64,000 nt of DNA. Source: Sphingomonas sp. SUN019 (GTDB taxonomy: Bacteria > Pseudomonadota > Alphaproteobacteria > Sphingomonadales > Sphingomonadaceae). Below are positions 34,315 to 45,375 of this stretch, piece after piece. The translations under genes and the position numbers were made by a program. The notes under the pieces were generated by a model that was given only the letters and a program-made list of their open reading frames with translations, did not search any database and had not been told where the DNA came from. The stretch is from positions 2,381,001 to 2,445,000 of the forward strand of contig NZ_CP096971.1 of the NCBI RefSeq assembly GCF_024758705.1, written 5' to 3'. The number at the start of each line of letters is the position of its first letter. Position 1 is the stretch's first letter.

Positions 34315-35022
34315 ATGATTCACGATCCGCCGGATGGTGCTCGGCGAGCGATCAGCTACCGCGTGCTCGTCGTCAGCGATGTGCTGCTGTACCGTGAAGG
34401 CGTGGCGGCCGGGCTCGCGCGGATGGGACGGCTGTCGATAGCCGGCACCGCCAGCGGCGACGAGGCGATCGGATCGATCGCCTCGGTGGAGGTCGATGCC
34501 GTGCTGCTCGACGCGTCGTCCGCGGAGGCGCTGACCGTCGCGCACGCGCTGAAGACGCTCAGGCCCGAAGTCCCGATCGTCGGCTTCGGCATCGGCAATG
34601 AAGCGAACAGCCTGGCGGGCGCAGAAGTCGGTCTGGTCGGCTTCGTCCACCGCGACGGGACGCTTTCCATGCTGGCGGAAGCGGTCGAGGAGGCGATCGC
34701 CGGCCGTCTGGGATGCACCCCCGAACTCGCCGCGATGCTGTGCCGGCGCGTGGCGGCGCTGGGTTGCGGCGCGCCGGAGGCCCCGACGCCGCTGACGCGG
34801 CGCGAACGTCAGATCGCCAGCCTGGTCGCCGACGGGCTGTCGAACAAGGAGATCGCGATCGAACTCCACATCGGCCCCGCGACCGTCAAGAACCACATCC
34901 ACAACATCCTGGAAAAACTCCGCGTCCGCCGCCGCGGCGCGATCGGCAGCCGGTTTCGGACGGGGCACGTTGGTGCTGCAAGAGGATCATGGGCAGACGC
35001 GTCGGCGGAACGGGTGACGTAA
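34315..35022 (+). CDS. LuxR/NarL-type transcriptional regulator with degenerate receiver
   Basis: A 235-residue regulator. The N-terminal receiver-like domain (about residues 15-130) keeps a VEVDAVLLDAS acceptor-type segment but lacks the usual acidic pair (VLVVSDVLLYREG has one Asp) and the conserved Thr and Lys, so phosphorylation may not operate normally. The C-terminal HTH of LuxR type is intact: LTRRERQIASLVADGLSNKEIAIELHIGPATVKNHIHNILEKLRV. It is divergent from the eCIS operon and is the natural candidate for its regulator (inference). The start is uncertain: ATG 34315 has GGGGAG 8 nt upstream; ATG 34297, ATG 34270 and GTG 34249 are also in frame. Confidence 0.82.
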   Translation: MIHDPPDGARRAISYRVLVVSDVLLYREGVAAGLARMGRLSIAGTASGDEAIGSIASVEVDAVLLDASSAEALTVAHALKTLRPEVPIVGFGIGNEANSLAGAEVGLVGFVHRDGTLSMLAEAVEEAIAGRLGCTPELAAMLCRRVAALGCGAPEAPTPLTRRERQIASLVADGLSNKEIAIELHIGPATVKNHIHNILEKLRVRRRGAIGSRFRTGHVGAARGSWADASAERVT

Positions 35023-35030
35023 CCTCCCCG

Positions 35031-37823
<2,793 letters not shown>

Positions 37824-37828
37824 CGCAG

Positions 37829-38932
37829 CTATCCCGCCGGGGCCTGACGCAGGGCCCGCAGTCCGACGTCCAGATCGTCGCGCGATTTGAGCAATGCGCA
37901 GAGCGTCCGTTCGATCGCGCCGGGTTTCGCCGTCATCTGCTGCGCCAGCGTCTGCGCGGGCGACAGGCGTTCGCGCGCCAGCAGGATATCGACCCAGGCG
38001 AGCAGTTCGGCGGTGCCGGGACGCTTGCGCACCTGCGGATCGTCGTGGACGCTCAGGAACACCGACACCGCGCTGCCGACCAGCGGGCTTTCGGGAGTCA
38101 GCGGCGGGGTGCCGGGGGGTACGTCGAGCGTATCGCTGACGATCCGCGCCAGTTCCGCCTCGCGCGGGAAGGGGATGTCGAAATAGGCGCAGCGGCGCAG
38201 GAACGGTTCGGGCAAGGATCGTTCCGAATTGCTCGTCAGGATGACGATCGGCCGCCGCGATCCGGCGGGCACCATCACCCCCAGTTCGGGGATCGCGAAG
38301 CGCATCGTCTCGATCTCGGCGAGCAGGTCGTTCGGCGTGTCGCGCGGCGCCTTGTCCAGTTCGTCGATCAGCACGACGCAATGTTCGGGCGCGGCGCTGG
38401 CGAACGCGGCGTCGCTTGGCACCAGCATCCGTGCGGTCGGGTCGCTCTTGATGATCGCGCCGCCGAACGCGCGCACCATCGCCTCGTGCGACAAGGGTTG
38501 CCCAAGCATATCGGTCAGCTTCCCTGCGCTGCCCCCGCCGCGCAGGATCGCCAGGCCGAGCGCGTTGAAGCGGACATAGTCGATCAGCGGCCGCACCTCT
38601 CGGCTGCTCGCATCGCGGAACCGCGCGACCTCGTCGAAACTGTAGAGCAGGTCCGATCCCGTCGTCCCCGACTTCACATTGTAGCGCAGCAGCGGCCGCC
38701 CGAGTTCGGCGGCGAGCCAGTAAGCCGCCTGCGTCTTTCCCGTCCCCGGTTCGCCGGTCAGCAGGAGTGGTACGCCCAGGAGCATCGCGACGTCCATCGC
38801 CTCGACCAGGCCGTCTGCGGGGCGATAGGTGTCGATCCGGCGATGCGCGTCGGCCAGCGGCGGGCGCAGCGTGAACCCGCCGCCGGGCGCATCGTCCGCC
38901 GCGCCGTTTTGGATCGCCAGAAATTCGGCCAT
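37829..38932 (-). CDS. MoxR-type AAA ATPase
   Basis: A 367-residue ATPase. Walker A LLTGEPGTGKTQAAYWLAAE (about residues 56-75), Walker B HCVVLIDELDKAPRDTPNDLL, sensor-1 VILTSNSERSLP and the arginine-bearing EPFLRRCAYFDIPFP are all present, giving the MoxR/RavA branch pattern. MoxR ATPases usually remodel or activate partner proteins; here the partners are the genes on either side. The ATG at 38932 is preceded by AAGGGGAG at good spacing; the TTG two codons upstream is not needed. It lies 27 nt downstream of the protease gene and 5 nt upstream of the polyQ membrane-protein gene. Confidence 0.9.
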   Translation of the reverse strand: MAEFLAIQNGAADDAPGGGFTLRPPLADAHRRIDTYRPADGLVEAMDVAMLLGVPLLLTGEPGTGKTQAAYWLAAELGRPLLRYNVKSGTTGSDLLYSFDEVARFRDASSREVRPLIDYVRFNALGLAILRGGGSAGKLTDMLGQPLSHEAMVRAFGGAIIKSDPTARMLVPSDAAFASAAPEHCVVLIDELDKAPRDTPNDLLAEIETMRFAIPELGVMVPAGSRRPIVILTSNSERSLPEPFLRRCAYFDIPFPREAELARIVSDTLDVPPGTPPLTPESPLVGSAVSVFLSVHDDPQVRKRPGTAELLAWVDILLARERLSPAQTLAQQMTAKPGAIERTLCALLKSRDDLDVGLRALRQAPAG

Positions 38933-38959
38933 CGCCAACTCCCCTTTTCCCCTCGCAAA

Positions 38960-40465
38960 TCAGGCGAGTTGCCTGATCCACTTCTCGACCTTTTCCAGCC
39001 GGAAGCTTTCTTGTTCGGGCAGATACCCGCTCGCGTTGCGTTGCACCGCAGCGACGGCGGCTTCCTCCAGCCCCAGCTTCGCGCCGACCTGCTCGACCCA
39101 GTTCTCGACGAAATCGCGTTCGAAATCGCGCAGCCGGTCGGTGCGTTCGATCCGGCGGATCGCAGCCTTGCGGTTCACCTCCGCGTCCAGATCGCGATAG
39201 AAGCGCTCCAGCCGCGCATCGGGCTCCGCCGTGCCCGCCTGCAGCTGCGTCTTGTCGAGCCGGATGATGAGGAAGTGAATCAGCGGCTTTTCCAGCGCGG
39301 CGGCGCTGATCCGCGCCAGCATGTCGGACCATTGCTGCAGCAGCAGCACGTGCCGCTTGCCCCAATATCGCTGATCGACCGTGCTGTAGAATACGGCCGG
39401 GGCCAGCCGTTCGTTCAACCCGGTGCGCAGCGCGTCGTCGTCCGCTTCGTCCGCGCCGACGTGAAGTTGCAGCCGCCCGATCATCTCGTCGAAGCGTTGC
39501 GCGACGTCGAAGCGTTCCTCGGTCGGCCAGCCGATCTCATAGGCGAAGATCTTGGCCGCCTTGAACCCCTGTTTCTCGAAGAACGGTTTCAGGTGGTTGC
39601 GGATGCGGTCGCGGCATTGCGGCGGCAGATCGTCGTCCAGCCCGGCGATCGCGCAGACGAAGCCGCGCCGCGCCTGTTTCCAGTTCACGTCGAAATAGCG
39701 CGAGAATTGCACCACCTGCTGTTCGCGATCGAAGAAGTCGAATTCAGCGAGCATCCGCTGGTTGAGCGGTTCGGCGATCGGCGCGATCGCAGCGGGTGCG
39801 GCCTTCGCCGGATCGGCCGCGATCGCGCCGTCGTCGAAATTCCACACCCGGCGCAGGATTTCGATCGGTATGATAAACCCGGATTTCGCCCCCTGTTCCT
39901 CGACGATCAGGCCGATCAGCCCCTGCGACCCGGCAAAGGCGGCGGTTCCCGAACAGCCGGGCCGGATCAATTGGTCGTCCTCTCGCCCCGACACGAACAT
40001 CCGGTTGGGTTCGCTGTAATTCCCCGTCCGCCCCTTCAGGTCGACGTTGCGCACGACGAACGCGCCCGCCTCCTCCTCGAATGCGCCTAGGCCAAGCCCG
40101 GAGAAATCGAGATCCTCGGCCAGATCGCCGCGGTACGCCGACGCGATCACGAAGCCGACCGGAAAGGTCGATCCCGGCGCAAGTTCGAGCACGCAGATGT
40201 CGCGCCGCAGTCTGGCTTCCGCCGTGCCGTCCGCGGTGGGCTCGACCGGATAATATTCGCTGACCGTCATCGTCGCGCGCGCATCGGCGAATCCGCTGAA
40301 CCGCGCGTCGATTGCCGCGCCGACGCCGATCGACCCCAGGCAATCCTCGACGACATGAGTACACGTCAGGACGTGGCGCGGCCCGCAGATGACGCCGCAC
40401 CCGTGCAGGCTGCCGCCCGCGTCGGCAAGGCGCACCTGGCAATTGAGACGGTCGATCGCGATCAT
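38960..40465 (-). CDS. Trypsin-like serine protease with iSTAND-like C-terminal domain
   Basis: A 501-residue protein. Residues 1 to about 225 form a trypsin-fold protease with the triad H37 (VLTCTHVVED), D89 (RRDICVLEL) and S172 (RPGCSGTAAF; Cys precedes Ser where GDSG is usual). The C-terminal part (about 245-501) starts FDFFDREQQVVQFSRYFD, the opening found in the inactive STAND (iSTAND) modules described in NTP-dependent conflict systems, followed by FVCAIAGLDDDLPPQCRDRI and HVLLLQQWSD; no functional P-loop is visible. There is no signal peptide, so it is a cytoplasmic protease, likely gated by the MoxR partner. The iSTAND name is from motif memory and needs a profile check. Confidence 0.8.
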   Translation of the reverse strand: MIAIDRLNCQVRLADAGGSLHGCGVICGPRHVLTCTHVVEDCLGSIGVGAAIDARFSGFADARATMTVSEYYPVEPTADGTAEARLRRDICVLELAPGSTFPVGFVIASAYRGDLAEDLDFSGLGLGAFEEEAGAFVVRNVDLKGRTGNYSEPNRMFVSGREDDQLIRPGCSGTAAFAGSQGLIGLIVEEQGAKSGFIIPIEILRRVWNFDDGAIAADPAKAAPAAIAPIAEPLNQRMLAEFDFFDREQQVVQFSRYFDVNWKQARRGFVCAIAGLDDDLPPQCRDRIRNHLKPFFEKQGFKAAKIFAYEIGWPTEERFDVAQRFDEMIGRLQLHVGADEADDDALRTGLNERLAPAVFYSTVDQRYWGKRHVLLLQQWSDMLARISAAALEKPLIHFLIIRLDKTQLQAGTAEPDARLERFYRDLDAEVNRKAAIRRIERTDRLRDFERDFVENWVEQVGAKLGLEEAAVAAVQRNASGYLPEQESFRLEKVEKWIRQLA

Positions 40466-40657
40466 CGGTGTCCGGCTCCAGCGGGCGGGTCCAGCGGGGC
40501 TATGATCCTACACCAAAACGCCCCCATTGTTGAGAAGCGCACGATCGGAAGCGCGCCGCCAGCCACCATTTGGAGGCATATGGCAATTATGGCGTAATGG
40601 CCGCGTCGCCCGCTTTCGGATAGTTTTCCGCCGCAAGCCGCAGCGGGAGAGGGTGCG

Positions 40658-43600
40658 ATGGCGATCGAAACCGTGACCAGCGACGTCTTCGTCGACACCG
40701 CCGGGCATGAGGTTACGTTGGCGAACGACACGCCTGTGACAACGCGGCGACGTGGTGCCGCCGCCGCGCGCGACCCTGCGCGCGACCGGCTTCGATCGGC
40801 GTTGCGCGAAGCCGATTTCGAGATCGCCGCCGAACTGGAGATCAAGCCGCCCGCACCGGTTTCGGGTCGCCGCCGCGGTCCGGCGGCGGCGGGCGCGCCG
40901 CAGGTTTCGGTCGCGGTCGGCGAGAATGAGAGCGCGGTGGTCCTGCTGGAAGCCGAGGGCGGCGTCTTTACCTGGCAGGTCGCCGACGCCCGCGCGGAGG
41001 CCCCGGGCACGCGGCGCGGCAGCGGCGGGCGGCAGATGGTGCTGGCGTTCCGCATCGGCGCGCCCGGAGCAGGCGGTGCTGCTGCACAGCGGCGCGGGCC
41101 GATTCTCGACTGGGTCGGGGAGAAACTGGTCGATCCGGTGCGCGCCTATGTGCTGCGCTTCGTCGTGACGAAGACGATCGACGCCGCGGTGAAGCGGATC
41201 GAGGGCGACAACCCGACCGGCCCGGTGCTGATCGAGGGCGCCGATCCCGCCGCCTGGACCCCGAAGCCGCTGGGGCGGGTGCTGCCGCAGGATCGGCCTG
41301 CACGCATCCTGCTGATGGTCCACGGCACCTTTTCTTCGACCGCGGGCAGTTTCGGGCAGCTCGCCGGGAACGATGCGGGGCGAGCGTTTCTCGATGCGGC
41401 GATCGCCGGATACGACATCGTGCTGGGCCACGACCATGCGACGCTGGCCGACGATCCGCGCGTCAATGCGGAGGCGATGCTGGCGACGCTGACCGCGCTG
41501 AAACCGCCGCCGGGGTCGGTGATCGACGCGGTGGCGTTCAGCCGCGGCGGGCTGGTCTATCGTGTGCTGGCCGAACAGTTGCTTGGTCCGGCGGGACTGG
41601 ATGTGACCCTGGGCAAGGCGATCTTCGTCGGTTGCACCAACGGCGGCACCAATCTGGCCGAGCCCGAGAATTGGGCCGACATGGTCGACCTGTACACCAA
41701 CGCGATGATGGCGGCGGCGCGGGGGATCGCCCTGCTCGCGGGATCGCCATTGCCGCCCGGCGTCGGCTTCGCGATCCGTACGCTCGGCCGCTTCGTGCAG
41801 ATGTTTTCCGAAGTCGCGATCAGCGAGCGCAAGCTGCCCGGGCTCGCCGCGATGGAGCCCGACGGGGCGCTGGTGGCGGCGCTGAACGCGAAGCCCGACG
41901 CGGCGCGGATCGCGCATTATCACGCCGTCACCTCCAGCTTCGAACCGAAGCGCGGCGACGCGAAGGGGTTCACGCGCGAACTGGGCGAATTCGTCGCCGA
42001 CCGTATCACCGACCGCCTGTTCGCCGCGCCCAACGATCTGGTCGTCCACACCGCATCGATGACGCAGTTCGGCAAGGGGGCGGCGATCGATCCGGCGCGC
42101 ATCCATGCGTTCGGCGACACCGGCCAGGTCTATCACACGATCTATTTCGGCGATGTGGCGGTGGCCGAGCATTTGTCCGCGTGGCTGGGTTTGACCGGCA
42201 GAAAAGTTACACCGCTTGCGCCGAAGACGGCCACCGCCCCGGCCCGTCGCGGCGGCGGCGCGCGGCGTCCGGTCAGCATCGGCGCGCCGCCTCCTCCACC
42301 TCCACCTCCACCTCCTCCTCCGCCGCCGCCCAGAAACCGCATCACGCTCGATCTCAGCAATGTGGAATTCGAAACCCCCACCGCCAGCTTCGCCGCCGCG
42401 TCGCCGCTTCCCGCCGGTTCGGTACGGGCATGGAACGAGGCGAGCGGCGGCGATGTGGCCGAGCGACCGGTCAAGAAGGCCCGCGCAACCCGGCGCGGCC
42501 CCAAACCTGCCGCGCCGCCGAGCGAGGGACGTGGCGCGAGGCCGGAACGTTCACCCGCGCCGGACACCGTAGAACGCTATCTGGCCGCCGAAATGGAACC
42601 CTATCCGCCGATCGGCGCGCCCGCGAATGTGTTCGTGATCGTTTCGCCCGAAGCGATCAAGGTCGCCGCGCACGCCGCCGCCGCGACCAGCGATGCGCCC
42701 ATCTCGATCGATGCGACGCGGACGCTGACCGTCGAACTGATCCCGCGCCGCAACTGTAGGCTGGTGGAGGGCGACGACGGCGTGGTCGAGATCGACGCGG
42801 CCACGCCGTCCGAGATCATCACGCGACTGCGCGTCGAAGGCGAAGCGCCGGGCGACGCCGAACTGATCGTCGAGGCGCGGCAGGGATCGCGGATCATCGC
42901 GTCGTTCGTGCTGAAGCCGATCTTCGTGGCGAAGAACGCTGCCTCGATCAGCCAGAGCCAGCCGCTCGCCGCCCCCGCCGCGGACGAGGATTTTCCGGTG
43001 CTGCGGATCTACGAATTCCGCGATTCCGGCAATCGCATCACGCTGCGCTTCGACCTGATGGGGGACAATCCTGCGGTCGCGCTCAGCGAAGCGCTGGTGC
43101 TCGACCCCGATTTCAACGTCGGGGCTTACGTGGGCGGTGTGCTGGCCGAGGTCGAGGCGGCGTGGAATCTCGCGCCGGACAGCTACGACGCCTTCCTCGC
43201 CTCGTTCAGCGATTCCGCGATCATCCGCGCCGAAGGGCTGGTGCCGCTGGCGATCCGCGCCGCGCTGTGGAATGGCCGCGACACGATCAGGACGATCCAG
43301 ATCATCTCGGACGAAGCGCTGATCCCGTGGGAATTGCTGTGCATCGCCGATCCGACCGGGCAATCCGACGAGCGCCGCGGGTTCCTGAGCGAATGGGGCG
43401 TCGTGCGCTGGTTCCACGGCGTGCGGCGGCCGCCGCGGACGATCGGCTTCACCGGGGCGAACAGCCGGTCGGTGATCCCAGCCTATCGCGATCCGGCGCT
43501 GTCGCTCGACGGTGTGGATGAAGAGCGCGAGATGCTGAAACAAGTGCTGCCCGGCATCGCGCCGGTGACCGCGACCAGCCTGGAAGTATGCCGTTACCTG

Positions 43601-44098
43601 CGCGAGGATGCCGCCGCGCTCGACGTGCTGCACTTCGCCTGTCACGGCGAGGCCGCGGACAAGGCGGTGCTGACCGCGAAGCTGCTGATGGAGGGCAACC
43701 TCAACATCGACGGCACGGTGCGCGAAGACGGCCTGTCGTCGGATCAGGTGAAGGTCAATCTGCGCATGGCGGCGGATCGCCCGCGCAGCCTGGTGTTCCT
43801 CAACAGCTGCCAGACCGGGCGCGGCGGGCACGGCATCGCGGGCGTGTCGGGGTTCGCCGACGCCTTTATCCGCCCGCGATCAGGGCGGGGTGCGGCGGTG
43901 TTCATCGGCGCGCTCTGGTCGATCGAGACGACGTTGGCGGAGAATTTCGCCAAGACCTTCTACGGCGCGATGAAGAAAGGCGGCACGCTGGTCGACGCCG
44001 TCGCCGCGGCGCGCGCGGCGTGTAAGGAACAGGGCGATTTCAGTTGGCTCGCCTACACCATCTACGGTCATCCGCTCGCCCGCGTCGGGCCTCCATGA
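40658..44098 (+). CDS. Alpha/beta-hydrolase - polyproline - CHAT protease fusion
   Basis: A 1146-residue protein. Residues about 210-520 form an alpha/beta-hydrolase: ILLMVHGTFSSTAGSF (oxyanion region), VIDAVAFSRGGLVYRVLAEQ with nucleophile S295, and late HTASMTQFG and QVYHTIYFGD that could give the acid and His. Residues 544-558 are 15 prolines. A beta-rich middle part follows (about 600-780), then a CHAT (caspase-like) domain from about 800 with LHFACHGEA (H996) and LVFLNSCQTGRGG (C1051), the catalytic dyad, and a typical YTIYGHPLARVG end. CHAT proteases cleave partner proteins in bacterial immunity. The ATG at 40658 has GGGAGAGGG upstream. It is divergent from the protease-MoxR operon, with 192 bp between them. 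There is no signal peptide. Confidence 0.85.
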   Translation: MAIETVTSDVFVDTAGHEVTLANDTPVTTRRRGAAAARDPARDRLRSALREADFEIAAELEIKPPAPVSGRRRGPAAAGAPQVSVAVGENESAVVLLEAEGGVFTWQVADARAEAPGTRRGSGGRQMVLAFRIGAPGAGGAAAQRRGPILDWVGEKLVDPVRAYVLRFVVTKTIDAAVKRIEGDNPTGPVLIEGADPAAWTPKPLGRVLPQDRPARILLMVHGTFSSTAGSFGQLAGNDAGRAFLDAAIAGYDIVLGHDHATLADDPRVNAEAMLATLTALKPPPGSVIDAVAFSRGGLVYRVLAEQLLGPAGLDVTLGKAIFVGCTNGGTNLAEPENWADMVDLYTNAMMAAARGIALLAGSPLPPGVGFAIRTLGRFVQMFSEVAISERKLPGLAAMEPDGALVAALNAKPDAARIAHYHAVTSSFEPKRGDAKGFTRELGEFVADRITDRLFAAPNDLVVHTASMTQFGKGAAIDPARIHAFGDTGQVYHTIYFGDVAVAEHLSAWLGLTGRKVTPLAPKTATAPARRGGGARRPVSIGAPPPPPPPPPPPPPPPRNRITLDLSNVEFETPTASFAAASPLPAGSVRAWNEASGGDVAERPVKKARATRRGPKPAAPPSEGRGARPERSPAPDTVERYLAAEMEPYPPIGAPANVFVIVSPEAIKVAAHAAAATSDAPISIDATRTLTVELIPRRNCRLVEGDDGVVEIDAATPSEIITRLRVEGEAPGDAELIVEARQGSRIIASFVLKPIFVAKNAASISQSQPLAAPAADEDFPVLRIYEFRDSGNRITLRFDLMGDNPAVALSEALVLDPDFNVGAYVGGVLAEVEAAWNLAPDSYDAFLASFSDSAIIRAEGLVPLAIRAALWNGRDTIRTIQIISDEALIPWELLCIADPTGQSDERRGFLSEWGVVRWFHGVRRPPRTIGFTGANSRSVIPAYRDPALSLDGVDEEREMLKQVLPGIAPVTATSLEVCRYLREDAAALDVLHFACHGEAADKAVLTAKLLMEGNLNIDGTVREDGLSSDQVKVNLRMAADRPRSLVFLNSCQTGRGGHGIAGVSGFADAFIRPRSGRGAAVFIGALWSIETTLAENFAKTFYGAMKKGGTLVDAVAAARAACKEQGDFSWLAYTIYGHPLARVGPP
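42287..42331 (+). repeat. Fifteen-proline tract in the hydrolase-CHAT fusion
   Basis: Fifteen consecutive proline codons (mixed CCT, CCA, CCG and CCC) encode a stiff polyproline helix between the hydrolase and the rest of the protein. Mixed codons make slippage less likely than in the polyQ run. EF-P would be needed to translate it. Confidence 0.9.
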
Positions 44099-44330
44099 TG
44101 GCGGGGCAAGCGAGGTCGCCCGAATTATCAATGCGCTGGCAATTTCGCGCGCGTTCGTCGGCGTCCCAAAGTTGATATAGGTTGTCGGGGCGAGTCGGCG
44201 CTGCCGACCCCCGTGTTTGCGCATGTGAGGGACGAATTTCTTCCTGCTCGGGGGGGATCTCGATGCTGCCGATCGATCGCGACCAATATCGGCCTGGAAT
44301 CGCGCCGTTCTTCGCGCGCGCTTTCTGGCG

Positions 44331-45365
44331 ATGAGCATCGCCGACCTCGCCGTGGGCGAACCCGACGGGATCGGGTCCACGATCCGCATTATCTATGCCA
44401 AGAAGCCGCCTGAATACGCGGTCTATGGTACCGACAACCGCGTGCTTGTGATGTTCGCGGACGATCCGGCGCGCGCGGATAAACAGCGCGTCCGGATGTC
44501 CCGCCTCAACCCGCTGCGCGGGGAGGTGAACGGCCTGGTCGAGGATTGGCGGCTGAAGCCGGGGTCCGCGCCGCGCGCCGCGCGCTACGACCGCTGCGTC
44601 GCGGATGCGCTGATCGTCGGGTTCGAAGGCGATATCGCCGCCGCGACCGCGCTGCTGAAATCGATCAAACAGGGCATCCTCGACGAACGAGTCGCCACCG
44701 CGCGGTTCGAATATCTGGTCGTCGCGTTCGTGACCGGCGTGGCGGTGATGCTGGCGATCACACTCGCCAACGCCATCGCGCAATACGGGAATGCGACGGT
44801 CGACCTGTTGCGCGGCGGCGCGGCGGGGGCGGTCGGCGCGTTCTTTTCGATCTCGCTCGCGATCCGCGGCCGGACCGTGCTGCCCGATCTGCAGCGCATG
44901 GCCAATCTGCTCGACGCGGCGCTGCGCATGGTGATCGGCATCATCGCCGCGGTCGTGCTGATCGCGTTCATCCGGTCGGGCGTGGTGTCGGTCAATATCG
45001 GCGACGCTGCGCTGTCGGGACGCAATGCGCCGGACTGGCTATTGGTCCTGATCTACGGCTTCGTCGCGGGCTTTTCCGAACGCTTCGTGCCCGATCTGCT
45101 GGCCAAGGCGAGCGCCACGACCAGCGCCCCGACGGCGCAGGAACGGGTCGAGGAAAGCGCGCCCGTCGCCGCCGCGACCGACACGGTGGTCGATACCGAG
45201 GCGGTGGAGGGCGCGGTCGCCACCACGGTCCCGGACGATCCCGCTCCCGAAGAGGCTGGGATCGACAGTTGCGCGTGCGACGTCGATCTGCCCGATGACG
45301 AAGTCACCGGCGACGCCGATCTTCCCCCCGCATCGGGCGGCGTCGCGCTCGACAAGGCGGCGTGA
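44331..45365 (+). CDS. Multi-pass membrane protein of unknown family
   Basis: A 344-residue protein. A soluble N-terminal part of about 120 residues (RIIYAKKPPEYAVYGTDN, MSRLNPLRGEVNGLVEDWRL) is followed by hydrophobic segments at about 125-148 (FEYLVVAFVTGVAVMLAITL), 157-177, 195-220 (MVIGIIAAVVLIAFIRSGVV) and 238-252 (WLLVLIYGFVAGF), then an acidic, Ala/Val/Asp-rich tail of about 85 residues. FVAGFSERFVPDLL after the last segment looks conserved in style. No enzyme motif. It follows the CHAT gene by 232 bp and precedes the amidase by 10 bp. The ribosome site is weak, so the exact start is unsure. It could be a signalling or pore-type partner of its neighbours. Confidence 0.7.
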   Translation: MSIADLAVGEPDGIGSTIRIIYAKKPPEYAVYGTDNRVLVMFADDPARADKQRVRMSRLNPLRGEVNGLVEDWRLKPGSAPRAARYDRCVADALIVGFEGDIAAATALLKSIKQGILDERVATARFEYLVVAFVTGVAVMLAITLANAIAQYGNATVDLLRGGAAGAVGAFFSISLAIRGRTVLPDLQRMANLLDAALRMVIGIIAAVVLIAFIRSGVVSVNIGDAALSGRNAPDWLLVLIYGFVAGFSERFVPDLLAKASATTSAPTAQERVEESAPVAAATDTVVDTEAVEGAVATTVPDDPAPEEAGIDSCACDVDLPDDEVTGDADLPPASGGVALDKAA

Positions 45366-45375
45366 GCGGGCTGCG

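Noticed and set aside
40508..43831. Long minus-strand frames opposite the hydrolase-CHAT gene
   Set aside because: His/Arg/Asp-rich sequence without motifs; the plus strand has the catalytic motifs of both enzymes.
44099..44330. Extra gene or promoter in the 232-bp gap after the CHAT gene
   Set aside because: No frame with a plausible product; a TATAGG at 44176 has no acceptable -35 partner.
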